From: Fructilactobacillus myrtifloralis
GTDB lineage: Bacteria; Bacillota; Bacilli; Lactobacillales; Lactobacillaceae
DNA: 64,000 bases
Direction of reading: 5' to 3'
NCBI RefSeq assembly: GCF_024029335.1
Contig: NZ_CP097116.1
Coordinates: forward strand, 682,001-746,000
Shown: piece after piece, positions 1-7,900 of the stretch
Numbering within the stretch: position 1 is the stretch's first letter
Layout of the letters: each line of letters starts with the position of its first letter
Position numbers and translations under genes: made by a program
The notes under the pieces: generated by a model
Databases searched by the model: none
Told to the model about the DNA's origin: nothing
Seen by the model: only the letters and a program-made list of their open reading frames with translations

Positions 1-210
1 CTCATTTCCCATGGTCAGGGGTAATTGAAACGAAAAGAGGGTTTTAAGCTTCCCCGCTTGGATCTTATAGTCAACCGGATTTAACCCGGAGTTCCGCACG
101 TACACCAGCACGTCCTGCGGTCCAACGGTTGGAACCGCCGTGCGCTGGTTCTCGGCGATGTCACCATAATGATTAAAACGAAAAGCTTTCATTTGCTTAG
201 GAATTTCCAT
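1..210 (-). CDS. NADP-dependent quinone oxidoreductase/alcohol dehydrogenase (MDR family), N-terminal part only
   Basis: About 70 residues of the N-terminus are inside the window; the rest lies off the left edge. The fragment contains the MDR opening (MKAFRF followed by the GLNPVDYKIQAG segment and a TMGNE end), which is typical of zinc-independent quinone oxidoreductases that use NADPH. The start at 210 is chosen because AAGGAGA stands six bases upstream; a second in-frame ATG at 192 (MKAF) is the more usual family start. The gene begins 11 bp after the stop of the short-chain dehydrogenase, so the two are probably co-transcribed. The substrate cannot be told from the fragment. Confidence 0.75.
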   Translation of the reverse strand, partial: MEIPKQMKAFRFNHYGDIAENQRTAVPTVGPQDVLVYVRNSGLNPVDYKIQAGKLKTLFSFQLPLTMGNE

Positions 211-221
211 ACTGTTTCTCC

Positions 222-1040
222 TTACATTAACTGCGGAATTAACCAATCCTGGAGCCACGTTGGCAACCAGTGCGTTAACCAGACAATCGGTTTCGCTAGG
301 TACCCCACTACGTAACGGGGGCGTGGATGCTTCGATTCTAACGCCTTTTGAACCGTTTGCGCAATTATTGCGGGCTCAGACGCATGTTGAGAAGCATACG
401 TCCGATCCATGTTCTGTTGGAAGGCATGAGCCTGATCCTCGTACACCGTTCCCGCGACCGCTTCGTCTAGATGGTGCATCGCAATTGCTTCCCACCGACT
501 CTTCACCACCCCGGGTTCAATCAGGATCACTTGAATCCCAAACGACCGGACCTCCATCCGCAGTGAATCACTCAGGGTTTCTAAGGCGTGCTTCGAGGCA
601 AAGTACCACCCCGCCAGCGGGCTACTGAACCGTCCGGCGATTGACGAAATGTTGATGATGCGTCCAGCGTGTTGGGTCCGCATGTACGGCAGGATTAACC
701 GATTCAACGCCATTAAGCCAAACACGTTGACTTCAAATTGGCGCTTGGCTTCTGCATCACTAACCGTTTCCTGGGCTCCAAACGAACCGTAACCGGCGGC
801 ATTTACGACGGCATCAATCCGCTGCCCCCGCTCCATCAGCTGGTGCACGACCGCCGTGCGGGACTCTTCCTTCGTCACGTCCAATTGCAGTGGAATCACT
901 CCAACTGCTGCTAAGGGTTCCATCCGTTCCACGTGCCGGGCGGCTCCAAATACCTGGTATCCGGTCTGGGCTAACCGCTGCGCAATCTGATAGCCCATTC
1001 CTGAACTGGCTCCAGTTACTAAGACTGTTTTCATTGTCAT
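222..1040 (-). CDS. Short-chain dehydrogenase/reductase (SDR)
   Basis: A 272-residue classical SDR that should reduce or oxidise a small carbonyl/alcohol substrate with NAD(P)H in the cytosol. The TGASSGMG dinucleotide-binding loop is at about residues 9-16, the NAAG structural motif at about 85, the catalytic Ser in INISSIAG near 133, and the YFASK catalytic pair near 148-152. The arginine after the first strand (AARHVERM) suggests NADPH preference. The start has a GGAGAAAGGAAG region just upstream; an internal ATG two codons later is equally possible. It lies upstream of and close to an MDR oxidoreductase, suggesting a detoxification or redox operon. The physiological substrate is unknown. 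Confidence 0.85.
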   Translation of the reverse strand: MTMKTVLVTGASSGMGYQIAQRLAQTGYQVFGAARHVERMEPLAAVGVIPLQLDVTKEESRTAVVHQLMERGQRIDAVVNAAGYGSFGAQETVSDAEAKRQFEVNVFGLMALNRLILPYMRTQHAGRIINISSIAGRFSSPLAGWYFASKHALETLSDSLRMEVRSFGIQVILIEPGVVKSRWEAIAMHHLDEAVAGTVYEDQAHAFQQNMDRTYASQHASEPAIIAQTVQKALESKHPRPRYVVGYLAKPIVWLTHWLPTWLQDWLIPQLM

Positions 1041-1206
1041 TGCTTCCTTTCTCCACTGCCTAGCTGGTAAATAACCAGTGTATCATATGCTTAAAAACCG
1101 CCTCCGACAAGCAGCAATCCTCCAACTATTCATCGTCCCCCAAACTATGTTAGGATAGCACCGATTACAGGAAATTCATGAGTTCAGTGATGAGAGGGGT
1201 TACAGC

Positions 1207-2037
1207 ATGGAAACTTATACGCTAGCCAACGGGATGCAGATTCCTAAGCTTGGCTTTGGCACTTACAAATTAACTGGGTTTAGTGGCGCCATGGCCATCA
1301 AATCGGCCATTAATAACGGTTATCGTCTACTCGATAGTGCCTATAACTACGAAAATGAAGGCGCACTTGGCAAGGGGATTCGGGATGCGGACGTTAGTCG
1401 GTCCAACTTGCTGGTCACCTCTAAGTTACCCGGCCGTTACTATCACTATGACGCCGCCATTCGGACCATTCAAGAATCGCTGTATCGCAGTGGCTTGGAC
1501 TACTTTGATCTGTATTTGCTTCACTGGCCGAACCCCAAGGACGATCACTACGTCGAAGCCTGGCAAGCATTAATTGCCGCCCAACAATTTGGCTTAGTGC
1601 GCACCATTGGGGTCTGCAACTTCTTACCAACTCATCTAGACCGCCTCAACCAAGAAACCGGGGTGCTCCCGCAAATTAACCAAGTGGAACTCCATCCGTA
1701 CTTCAACCAACTCGAACAGCGCCAGTACGACGAAGCACACGGGATTCTCACCGAAGCCTGGAGTCCGTTAGGCCGGGCCAGCGAGATGTTAACTGATCCC
1801 ACGCTCATCCAGCTGGCCCACAAGTACGGTAAGAGCGTCGTCCAACTGATTTTACGGTGGGAAATCCAGTTAAACACCTTGCCGATTCCGAAGTCCTCCA
1901 GTGATCAAAATCAGCTTAGTAATCTGGAGCTGTTTGACTTTACCATCGATGACGCGGACATGGAGCAAATCAACCACCTAACCAAACCGGATGGGCGGAC
2001 GCACGACCAGGATCCCGCAACCTACGAAGAATTTTAA
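1207..2037 (+). CDS. Aldo/keto reductase (2,5-diketo-D-gluconate reductase type)
   Basis: A 276-residue monomeric NADPH-dependent carbonyl reductase of the AKR superfamily. The opening MQIPKLGFGTYKL is typical. The catalytic tetrad is visible: Asp and Tyr in LLDSAYNYENE (about residues 45-53), Lys in LLVTSKLPGRYY (about 72) and His in YLLHWP (about 106). The cofactor-binding C-terminal segment IPKSSS is near residue 227. A purine-rich GAGAGGGGTT precedes the ATG. The gene is monocistronic, divergent from the SDR and closed by a strong shared terminator. It probably reduces aldehydes or ketones such as methylglyoxal; the true substrate cannot be read from the sequence. Confidence 0.88.
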   Translation: METYTLANGMQIPKLGFGTYKLTGFSGAMAIKSAINNGYRLLDSAYNYENEGALGKGIRDADVSRSNLLVTSKLPGRYYHYDAAIRTIQESLYRSGLDYFDLYLLHWPNPKDDHYVEAWQALIAAQQFGLVRTIGVCNFLPTHLDRLNQETGVLPQINQVELHPYFNQLEQRQYDEAHGILTEAWSPLGRASEMLTDPTLIQLAHKYGKSVVQLILRWEIQLNTLPIPKSSSDQNQLSNLELFDFTIDDADMEQINHLTKPDGRTHDQDPATYEEF

Positions 2038-2065
2038 CCCTCATTAAACTCACTTTAAGCAGCGC

Positions 2066-2106
2066 AAAAAACCAGCCCCCGGAGCAAAGCCGGAGGCTGG
2101 TTTTTG
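2066..2106. terminator. Bidirectional intrinsic terminator
   Basis: Arms AAAAACCAGCC and GGCTGGTTTTT flank a CCGG-rich inner stem with a short loop. It serves the aldo/keto reductase on the plus strand and the convergent gene ending at 2131 on the minus strand. Confidence 0.9.
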
Positions 2107-2130
2107 GTTAATTTAATCGGTGGTGCCTAC

Positions 2131-3300
2131 TTAGTGCTCGCCCCGAATCCGTCGTTGGGTCAGTTCTGCATCTAGGTAGCCAAAGGCTAGTTCATCAATC
2201 TTACTTAGTTCAAGCGTCTTACGCTTCGTCCGGGTCGGGTCATCCCGGTCTAAGTACCGGAAGGTGACCTTACCGCCCTGTAACTGGTAGGGAATCCCCA
2301 AATAGGTTTTGCCCTTCTGGGTTTTAAACCGCACAAAGCGCCGGAAGTAAACCGCCTGCCGTAACGTGGTGTAGACCAAATCGACGCTCCGGTCAAAACT
2401 GCGGTCGTCATTTAGCAGCGGCTGGCGGTAAGTTCCGTGTGCCAGGTTCAACGAAACCAAGTGGTTAATCAAGCGCAGGTAGTCACACTTCAACTGCAAG
2501 CGTTGAATTTCACCCAACCGGATTAGTTCGTAGCCCCCAAACTGCCCGTTCATATCGACCACGGACATGATGAGGGCCTCCGCGTTGACAGCCTTAACCT
2601 GCCCGATGAAAAACAAATCGGGGTTCACCTTTGGCACCATGATGAGCCGCTGGCCGGTTTCTGCGGCCCGGTGCAAACTTGCAAAAATCGGTAGCGCCCC
2701 AGTCACTTCCACCGTTGCTTGGTGCGGAGCAAATAACTGCGTTTTGGACTGGGATAAAAGCTGCAATTCAGCCCCTAAAAATTCAACCGACCGAACTTCA
2801 GCCTTGGTTAACTCGACTTCGTGCACCCGCCGGTTATCGAATTTATCAAAACTCGTGACCACCAGGTGATCAGTCGTCAGTTGCTTCACGAACCCTTCGA
2901 GCATCTGCCCGTCCTGTTTGATGAGCAGCAACGCCTGCTGGTAAACATAGGCATTCCCTAAAACTTGGGTCAATAAATCCACCCGGTCGTTTAAGTTAAT
3001 GGTACTCGGCGTCGTTCCCAGTAGGTGAAGCTGCTGGGCCGACCGGATGCGCATCTCCATCCGCAACAAATCGTCACTTTCAAAGTCCACATCAAAAATA
3101 TCCTGGTAGGTCAAATAGACCAGTCCGTTGGCTAGCCCGGTTTCCGTATAGGTCGTGATAATCACGCCCACCTGGTCCGTTGCCACCACCGTCCCGGTGT
3201 AAAAGATCGAAGAGCTGTTCTGCAAGACGTTTACCAGCGTGTGATTTCGCCGGGCCGTCTGCAGGGTTTGCCGGATTTCTTCTGTTTGATAGTTTTCCAT
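2131..3300 (-). CDS. Hypothetical protein with four repeated beta-rich modules
   Basis: I do not recognise a named family. The 389-residue protein has no signal peptide or membrane segment and appears built from four similar segments at about residues 20-85, 120-190, 225-300 and 315-385. Each has the pattern of a short helix, a strand carrying a hydrophobic-x-G-x-V turn (YTGTVV, LEGFVK, FIGQVK, YLGIPY), two or three strands, and an ending of I-x-x-I/V-x-x-V/L before an acidic or Leu-rich tail. This resembles an Sm/LSm-like small barrel, which is only an inference. The start at 3300 is preferred over the GTG at 3309 because GAGGTGAT sits at correct spacing from ATG 3298-3300. It follows the asparaginase gene by less than 20 bp, so they form an operon. 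Confidence 0.6.
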   Translation of the reverse strand: MENYQTEEIRQTLQTARRNHTLVNVLQNSSSIFYTGTVVATDQVGVIITTYTETGLANGLVYLTYQDIFDVDFESDDLLRMEMRIRSAQQLHLLGTTPSTINLNDRVDLLTQVLGNAYVYQQALLLIKQDGQMLEGFVKQLTTDHLVVTSFDKFDNRRVHEVELTKAEVRSVEFLGAELQLLSQSKTQLFAPHQATVEVTGALPIFASLHRAAETGQRLIMVPKVNPDLFFIGQVKAVNAEALIMSVVDMNGQFGGYELIRLGEIQRLQLKCDYLRLINHLVSLNLAHGTYRQPLLNDDRSFDRSVDLVYTTLRQAVYFRRFVRFKTQKGKTYLGIPYQLQGGKVTFRYLDRDDPTRTKRKTLELSKIDELAFGYLDAELTQRRIRGEH

Positions 3301-3317
3301 TGTCATCACCTCGTTAT

Positions 3318-4292
3318 CTACGAAAGTGCATTGGCCATGTACTCCGCTAGGGTGCGGCCGGATTTGCCACAGCTCAAGCCTACAATCAGCTTCATCCGGG
3401 CTTTGGGACCGTTGAGTTGTTCACAAAACACGATTCCCATGGACTGTAACTCAATGCCCCCGCCGGGATAGGCGTAGATTGGTTGGGCATAGCCACTAAA
3501 ACAGCGGGACACAAGTACGACCGGCACCTGCTGATCTAGCAGACGTTGTACAGCGGGAAGCGTCACTGCGGGCAGATTCCCCGCTCCCATTGCTTCAATC
3601 ACCACGCCCCGCGGCTTGGCCGCGTTAATGGCGTCAAAGAGCTCGCCCGTCATGCCCGCGTAGGCTTTTACCAGGTAAACCCCTTCGACAACATGGTCAA
3701 TCTCAGTATACTCGCTTCCAATTAATTGTTGGGCAAAAATCACTTGGTCATGGTCGACTGTCCCCAGCGTCCCATAAATCGGATCTTTAAAGGTGTCGAC
3801 GCTCGTCGTGTGGGTCTTTGTCACGTACCGGGCCGAATAAATCCCGGTATTAAAGACCACTAACACTCCCTTGTTCTGGGCGGCATCGGCAGCTGCGACC
3901 TCCACGGCACTCTTAAAGTTAAAGACCCCATCGGCTCCAATTTCATTGGAAGAGCGCATTGCCCCCGTCACCACCACCGGAATCGTGTTGGGTAACGTCA
4001 GATCCAAAAAGTAGGCCGTTTCTTCGAGGGTATCGGTTCCGTGAGTCACTACGACCCCATCAATTCCCGCGGCCGCTGCTTGTTGAATTCGGTTTTTAAT
4101 CTTTAACATGGCGCTGGGGGTCATGTGTGGCGACGGCAGGTTCAACAGTTCATCCGTTTCGACTTCGATCCCCGTCAACCCTAATCCTTCATTATTATCA
4201 AGCGGATTCTGTTCGTTTTGCACCACGCCCCCTTGGTCATTTAAGGACATGGAAATCGTTCCACCAGTGTGGATTGCTAAAATTTTTTTCAT
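3318..4292 (-). CDS. ansA: L-asparaginase
   Basis: A 324-residue asparaginase that hydrolyses asparagine to aspartate and ammonia. The first catalytic motif HTGGTISMS is at residues 8-16 and the second, VVTHGTDTLEETAYFL, is near residues 82-97, supplying the two nucleophilic/base Thr residues, with the Asp and Lys (TGAMRSSNEIGADG) following. There is no signal peptide, so it is a cytoplasmic type I-like enzyme. AGGAG lies about 11 bases before the ATG. It leads a two-gene operon with the four-module protein at 2131-3300. The assignment as asparaginase rather than glutaminase follows the family's usual annotation. Confidence 0.92.
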   Translation of the reverse strand: MKKILAIHTGGTISMSLNDQGGVVQNEQNPLDNNEGLGLTGIEVETDELLNLPSPHMTPSAMLKIKNRIQQAAAAGIDGVVVTHGTDTLEETAYFLDLTLPNTIPVVVTGAMRSSNEIGADGVFNFKSAVEVAAADAAQNKGVLVVFNTGIYSARYVTKTHTTSVDTFKDPIYGTLGTVDHDQVIFAQQLIGSEYTEIDHVVEGVYLVKAYAGMTGELFDAINAAKPRGVVIEAMGAGNLPAVTLPAVQRLLDQQVPVVLVSRCFSGYAQPIYAYPGGGIELQSMGIVFCEQLNGPKARMKLIVGLSCGKSGRTLAEYMANALS

Positions 4293-4480
4293 TTCAACTA
4301 CATACTCCTATTCGCAATCATCTCCACCAATCTTATCATATTCCAGAAGCAACCAACATTAGCCCTCAGACATTATTGCCGGCCTAACTTTTAAAAATTA
4401 TCAAAGATTGATTCGTTTTAAACATTAATGGTATGACTAACCCCGTTTTTGCTTTACAATTAAAGTTGAGGTGATTTTTA

Positions 4481-4822
4481 ATGTCGAAAAAGAAACTGGA
4501 ACGGCAAGAACGCGAAAAAATTGTAACTGATATGAACGAATTCCTAATCACGTACGCGAAATCAATTCTCCCCGCCAACGCTGACCTAGCCGCTGAGCTT
4601 TACCAAGCGGCCCAATCAGACGTAACGGGCCTAGATCAGCTGTTCAAAGACGATGGCTACGGTCGCAAGGAACGCTACCAAAACATCGCCCAGGGGTTCA
4701 TCTGTGACTACTACCACATTGAACCAGAGGACAGTGCCGCTGAACAACAGGCGCTGATTGACGAAGCCGTTCGGTACTTGGGACATCATCAAGACCAGTT
4801 AAACCGCTGGATTAAGGAATAA
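4481..4822 (+). CDS. Small hypothetical protein
   Basis: A 113-residue, charged, soluble protein with no motif I can name. The N-terminus is Lys/Glu-rich (MSKKKLERQEREK) and the rest is predicted mostly helical, with many acidic residues and a FICDYYHIEPED segment near residue 75. It has a very good GAGGTGAT ribosome site ending six bases before the ATG. It stands alone between the divergent asparaginase operon and the helicase gene and is closed by its own terminator. It looks like a genuine lactobacillar conserved small gene; the function is unknown. Confidence 0.7.
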   Translation: MSKKKLERQEREKIVTDMNEFLITYAKSILPANADLAAELYQAAQSDVTGLDQLFKDDGYGRKERYQNIAQGFICDYYHIEPEDSAAEQQALIDEAVRYLGHHQDQLNRWIKE

Positions 4823-4836
4823 TTGCAACCTGACGT

Positions 4837-4876
4837 TAAGCAACTTGCTAGCCCATAGCAATCGTTGCTTTTTTTC
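4837..4876 (+). terminator. Intrinsic terminator after the small hypothetical gene
   Basis: AAGCAAC and GTTGCTT arms enclose a second nested stem GCTA/TAGC; a run of seven T follows. It lies just upstream of the helicase ribosome site, so the helicase must either have a promoter here or depend on read-through. Confidence 0.75.
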
Positions 4877-4897
4877 TGGACCAAAGGAGGGGCAACC

Positions 4898-7252
4898 ATG
4901 CAAAAGGTGGGGGTGCGTGAACTCGTAGGATTTATCCTGCGCAGTGGCGATTTAAACAGTGCGTTGAGTAGTTTTAACACGCCCCAGGCCGGAACTAGGA
5001 TTCACCAGCGCCTCCAACGCAAGCGATCGCAGTCCTACCAGGCGGAGTATGCGTTGCAAACCGAAGTGGAGTGCGCGGGCGAACCGTTACTGATTCACGG
5101 GCGCGCCGATGGGGCCATTCTTCATGAAACCAGTGCCGAGTTAGAGGAAATCAAATCATCAGACGTCGAGTTCAACCAGCTTCCCGCGAACCAACTCACC
5201 CTGTACTGGGGGCAGGTAAAGCTCTATGCGGCGTTATTAATGCGCGAACAACCCCAACTGACTCAGGTCACCATGAAGTTAACCTACGTCCAAACTCCCG
5301 ATGAAATCATTACTCAAACTGAGCAAACGATTGAGCGGGATGCGGCGCTCGACTTCTTAACTTCCATTGTTCAAGAATACGCAGAGTGGCGCAAACTCCA
5401 ACAACAGCTGGCCAGCGAGCGCCTGCAGTCTGCTCAAACCCTCACGTTCCCCTTCCCGGCCTACCGAGCCGGCCAGCGGGAACTGGCGGCCGCCGTCTAC
5501 AAATCCGCGGTGCGGGGAAAGCAGCTCCTCGCAGAAGCACCCACCGGGACCGGGAAAACCATTTCCACCCTGTTTCCAGCCATCAAGGCCTTCGCCACAA
5601 CCCCGCTGGAACGCATTTTCTACTTAACCGCCAAACAGAGTACTAGGCGGGTTGCCGAAGCCGCCCTGGATCAGTTACGCCAGCATGGGCTCCGAGTAAA
5701 AAGCATCACGCTCACCGCTAAGGAGCAGATCCAGTTCCCCGAGGAACAAACGTTAACCCCCGAGGAAAATCCCTACTTTCTGGGGTACTACGACCGGTTA
5801 AAACCCGCTCTCAAAGCGATTTTGACCGAACAGCGGCACCTGACCCCCGACCTGATTCAAACCTACGCACGGAAATACATACTGGATCCCTTTGAGTTTT
5901 CGTTAGACGTCAGCCTGTTCTGTGACGTCATCATCGGCGACTATAACTACCTGTTTGATCCCGTCGTCCGGTTACAACGTTTCTTTGCGGCTACCAACGA
6001 CCGCCAGTTCTTTTTGGTGGATGAAGCCCATAACCTGGTCGACCGGGCGCGCGAAATGTACTCCACGAGTTTATCCGCGGTAGACCTCGAAAATACCCTA
6101 GCGCTAATTCCAGAAAATAAGCCTAATCATGCCGTCCGCTTGAAGTTTAAAAACCTCCGGCGCCACTTTCGCCGGTTGCAAACCGCCTTAGACGCAGGAG
6201 AGCTCCAGTCCGACAACGTCGACCTCGACGACGGCTTCACGAACGCCGTGACCCAACTCACCACCGCACTGCGCAAGTGGCTTCCCCAGCAACCCGCGGG
6301 ACCAAAGCTTGATCCAATCCTGCAGTTTTTCTTTGCCTGCACGACCTATTTAAAAATCACCGAACTCTTTGGCTCCAATTTTCGGTTCCGCCTGCTCCAG
6401 CAGGATCATCACGTCACCGTGCGCCTCTTTTGTCTGGATGCCGCTCCGTTCATTAGTGAACAATTAGACGCCGGGCGGGGCGCCGTTCTGTTTTCCGCCA
6501 CCCTCTCGCCCTTAGACTACTACCAACAAGTTTTAGGTGATAATCCCGAAACCCTGAAATATCAACTTCCGTCCCCTTTTCCGATTAATTCACAAACTAT
6601 ATTGATTGCAACTTACATTAATACAACTTATAATCAAAGAACCAATAGTTTAGCAAAAATTATAGCCAGTATCCACGAATTAGTTACTAGTCGACCGGGT
6701 AACTACCTCATCTTTGCTCCATCCCATGCCTACTTAGAGCAAATTTACGCCGCCTATCGTCAGCAATTCCCCACCCAACCGGTCACAGTCCAAACTGCTG
6801 CTATGACCACGGACGAGCGGGACCAGTTTCTCGCTGCGTTTCAACAACCGACAACAAAGCCCGTGGTCGGCTTTGCCTTGTTGGGGGGACTTTTTTCCGA
6901 AGGAATTGATTTAGTCGGAGACAAACTGATTGGGGTTGCAATCGTTGGCGTTGGTCTGCCGGGACTCAATCCGGAGACCAACTTGATTCAAGCTTACTAT
7001 GAAGCCCGAAACGGCCAGGGCTTCGCATTTGCGTACCAACTCCCGGGACTGAACCACGTCTTTCAAGCAGCCGGGCGGGTCGTGCGCAGTATGCAGGATC
7101 ATGGGGTCGTTTTGCTGTTAGACCAGCGCTTTGCCCAAGCTCGGTACCGGACCTGGTTCCCAGCGACCTGGAACCACTACCGCCTTGTCCATAATCTATC
7201 CGAGTTACAACAGCAACTCCAGGCTTTTTGGCACCAGCACCATGATTTATAA
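4898..7252 (+). CDS. PD-(D/E)XK nuclease-superfamily 2 helicase (XPD/DinG-like) without FeS cysteines
   Basis: A 784-residue DNA repair helicase. The N-terminal 150 residues look like a RecB-type nuclease: the HGRADGAI strand and ELEEIKSS active-site motif, then a WGQVKLYA helix. The helicase core follows: Walker A APTGTGKT near residue 212, DEAH (LVDEAHNLVD) near 374, FSATLSPLDYY motif, GLFSEGIDLVG motif V and QAAGRVVRS motif VI near 722. In this family four cysteines between Walker A and DEAH hold a 4Fe-4S cluster; here the aligned positions are Gln279, Leu286, Asn291 and Asp330. The start at 4898 is set by AGGAGG eight bases upstream, not the earlier ATG. Short AT-rich codons around 6600-6660 interrupt an otherwise GC-richer gene. 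Confidence 0.85.
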   Translation: MQKVGVRELVGFILRSGDLNSALSSFNTPQAGTRIHQRLQRKRSQSYQAEYALQTEVECAGEPLLIHGRADGAILHETSAELEEIKSSDVEFNQLPANQLTLYWGQVKLYAALLMREQPQLTQVTMKLTYVQTPDEIITQTEQTIERDAALDFLTSIVQEYAEWRKLQQQLASERLQSAQTLTFPFPAYRAGQRELAAAVYKSAVRGKQLLAEAPTGTGKTISTLFPAIKAFATTPLERIFYLTAKQSTRRVAEAALDQLRQHGLRVKSITLTAKEQIQFPEEQTLTPEENPYFLGYYDRLKPALKAILTEQRHLTPDLIQTYARKYILDPFEFSLDVSLFCDVIIGDYNYLFDPVVRLQRFFAATNDRQFFLVDEAHNLVDRAREMYSTSLSAVDLENTLALIPENKPNHAVRLKFKNLRRHFRRLQTALDAGELQSDNVDLDDGFTNAVTQLTTALRKWLPQQPAGPKLDPILQFFFACTTYLKITELFGSNFRFRLLQQDHHVTVRLFCLDAAPFISEQLDAGRGAVLFSATLSPLDYYQQVLGDNPETLKYQLPSPFPINSQTILIATYINTTYNQRTNSLAKIIASIHELVTSRPGNYLIFAPSHAYLEQIYAAYRQQFPTQPVTVQTAAMTTDERDQFLAAFQQPTTKPVVGFALLGGLFSEGIDLVGDKLIGVAIVGVGLPGLNPETNLIQAYYEARNGQGFAFAYQLPGLNHVFQAAGRVVRSMQDHGVVLLLDQRFAQARYRTWFPATWNHYRLVHNLSELQQQLQAFWHQHHDL

Positions 7253-7347
7253 TTGTTATCACTTGAAATCCCATGTAGTTAGTGATTATGATATAATTAA
7301 CTTTTGAGGTTTGCTATTTTTATTTTTAAGAAAGAGGTATCGTCACT

Positions 7348-7791
7348 ATGACTGACAAACGTTACGAAGAAGCAATGGACCGTTTAAAGGAGAATAACGT
7401 GCGCATCACTCCTCAACGGCAAATTATTTTGAAATACATGATTGAAACGGATGAACACCCGTCAGTGGAAACCATTTTCCACATCCTGGAAAAGACCTTT
7501 CCTAACCTAAGTATGGCAACGGTTTACAACAACCTACGTTTATTTAAGAAGTTGAACCTGATCATCGAAATGCCTAGTTCTGACGGTGGGTACCGGTATG
7601 ATTTCTTCGATCACCCGCACTTGCACGCTGCTTGCGACCAGTGCAACAAGATTTTTGACATTGATGACCCAGACTTCGATAAAATTAACGAACACTTCAC
7701 GGAACTTGCCAAAAAAACCGGCTTTGACCCGAAGGTAACGAACGTTGAAATTCACGGAGTCTGTGCCGAATGCCAAGCTAAAGCTGAATAA
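7348..7791 (+). CDS. perR: Peroxide-responsive Fur-family repressor PerR
   Basis: A 147-residue Fur-family metalloregulator that represses oxidative-stress and metal genes until its bound Fe(II) is oxidised by H2O2. The winged helix carries RITPQRQ and SMATVYNNLRLF. By alignment with Bacillus PerR from memory, every regulatory-site ligand is kept: the His in EHPSVE, Asp in RYDFF, the two His in HPHLHAAC and Asp in IFDID. The structural zinc cysteines are CDQC and CAEC. This combination, rather than the Fur or Zur pattern, supports PerR. It is monocistronic with a TATAAT box at 7292-7297 and a terminator after it. A helicase without FeS ligands lies upstream and two metal transporters lie downstream. 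Confidence 0.88.
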   Translation: MTDKRYEEAMDRLKENNVRITPQRQIILKYMIETDEHPSVETIFHILEKTFPNLSMATVYNNLRLFKKLNLIIEMPSSDGGYRYDFFDHPHLHAACDQCNKIFDIDDPDFDKINEHFTELAKKTGFDPKVTNVEIHGVCAECQAKAE

Positions 7792-7799
7792 TTTAGATT

Positions 7800-7836
7800 A
7801 AAAAAAGACCATTGTGCCCTGCAATGGTCTTTTTTG
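7800..7836 (+). terminator. Intrinsic terminator of perR
   Basis: AAAAGACCATTG and CAATGGTCTTTT arms with a six-base loop and a T run. Confidence 0.9.
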
Positions 7837-7900
7837 TGCTTTTAACTCCACTTCAAGTCCGGTATAATGAACTTAAAATTTAATTGTAGGAGTGACAATC

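Noticed and set aside
260-1056. Open frames on the opposite strand or other frames of the SDR gene
   Set aside because: They have no ribosome site or family match and lie wholly inside a clear gene; the same holds for the many frames antisense to the other GC-richer genes.
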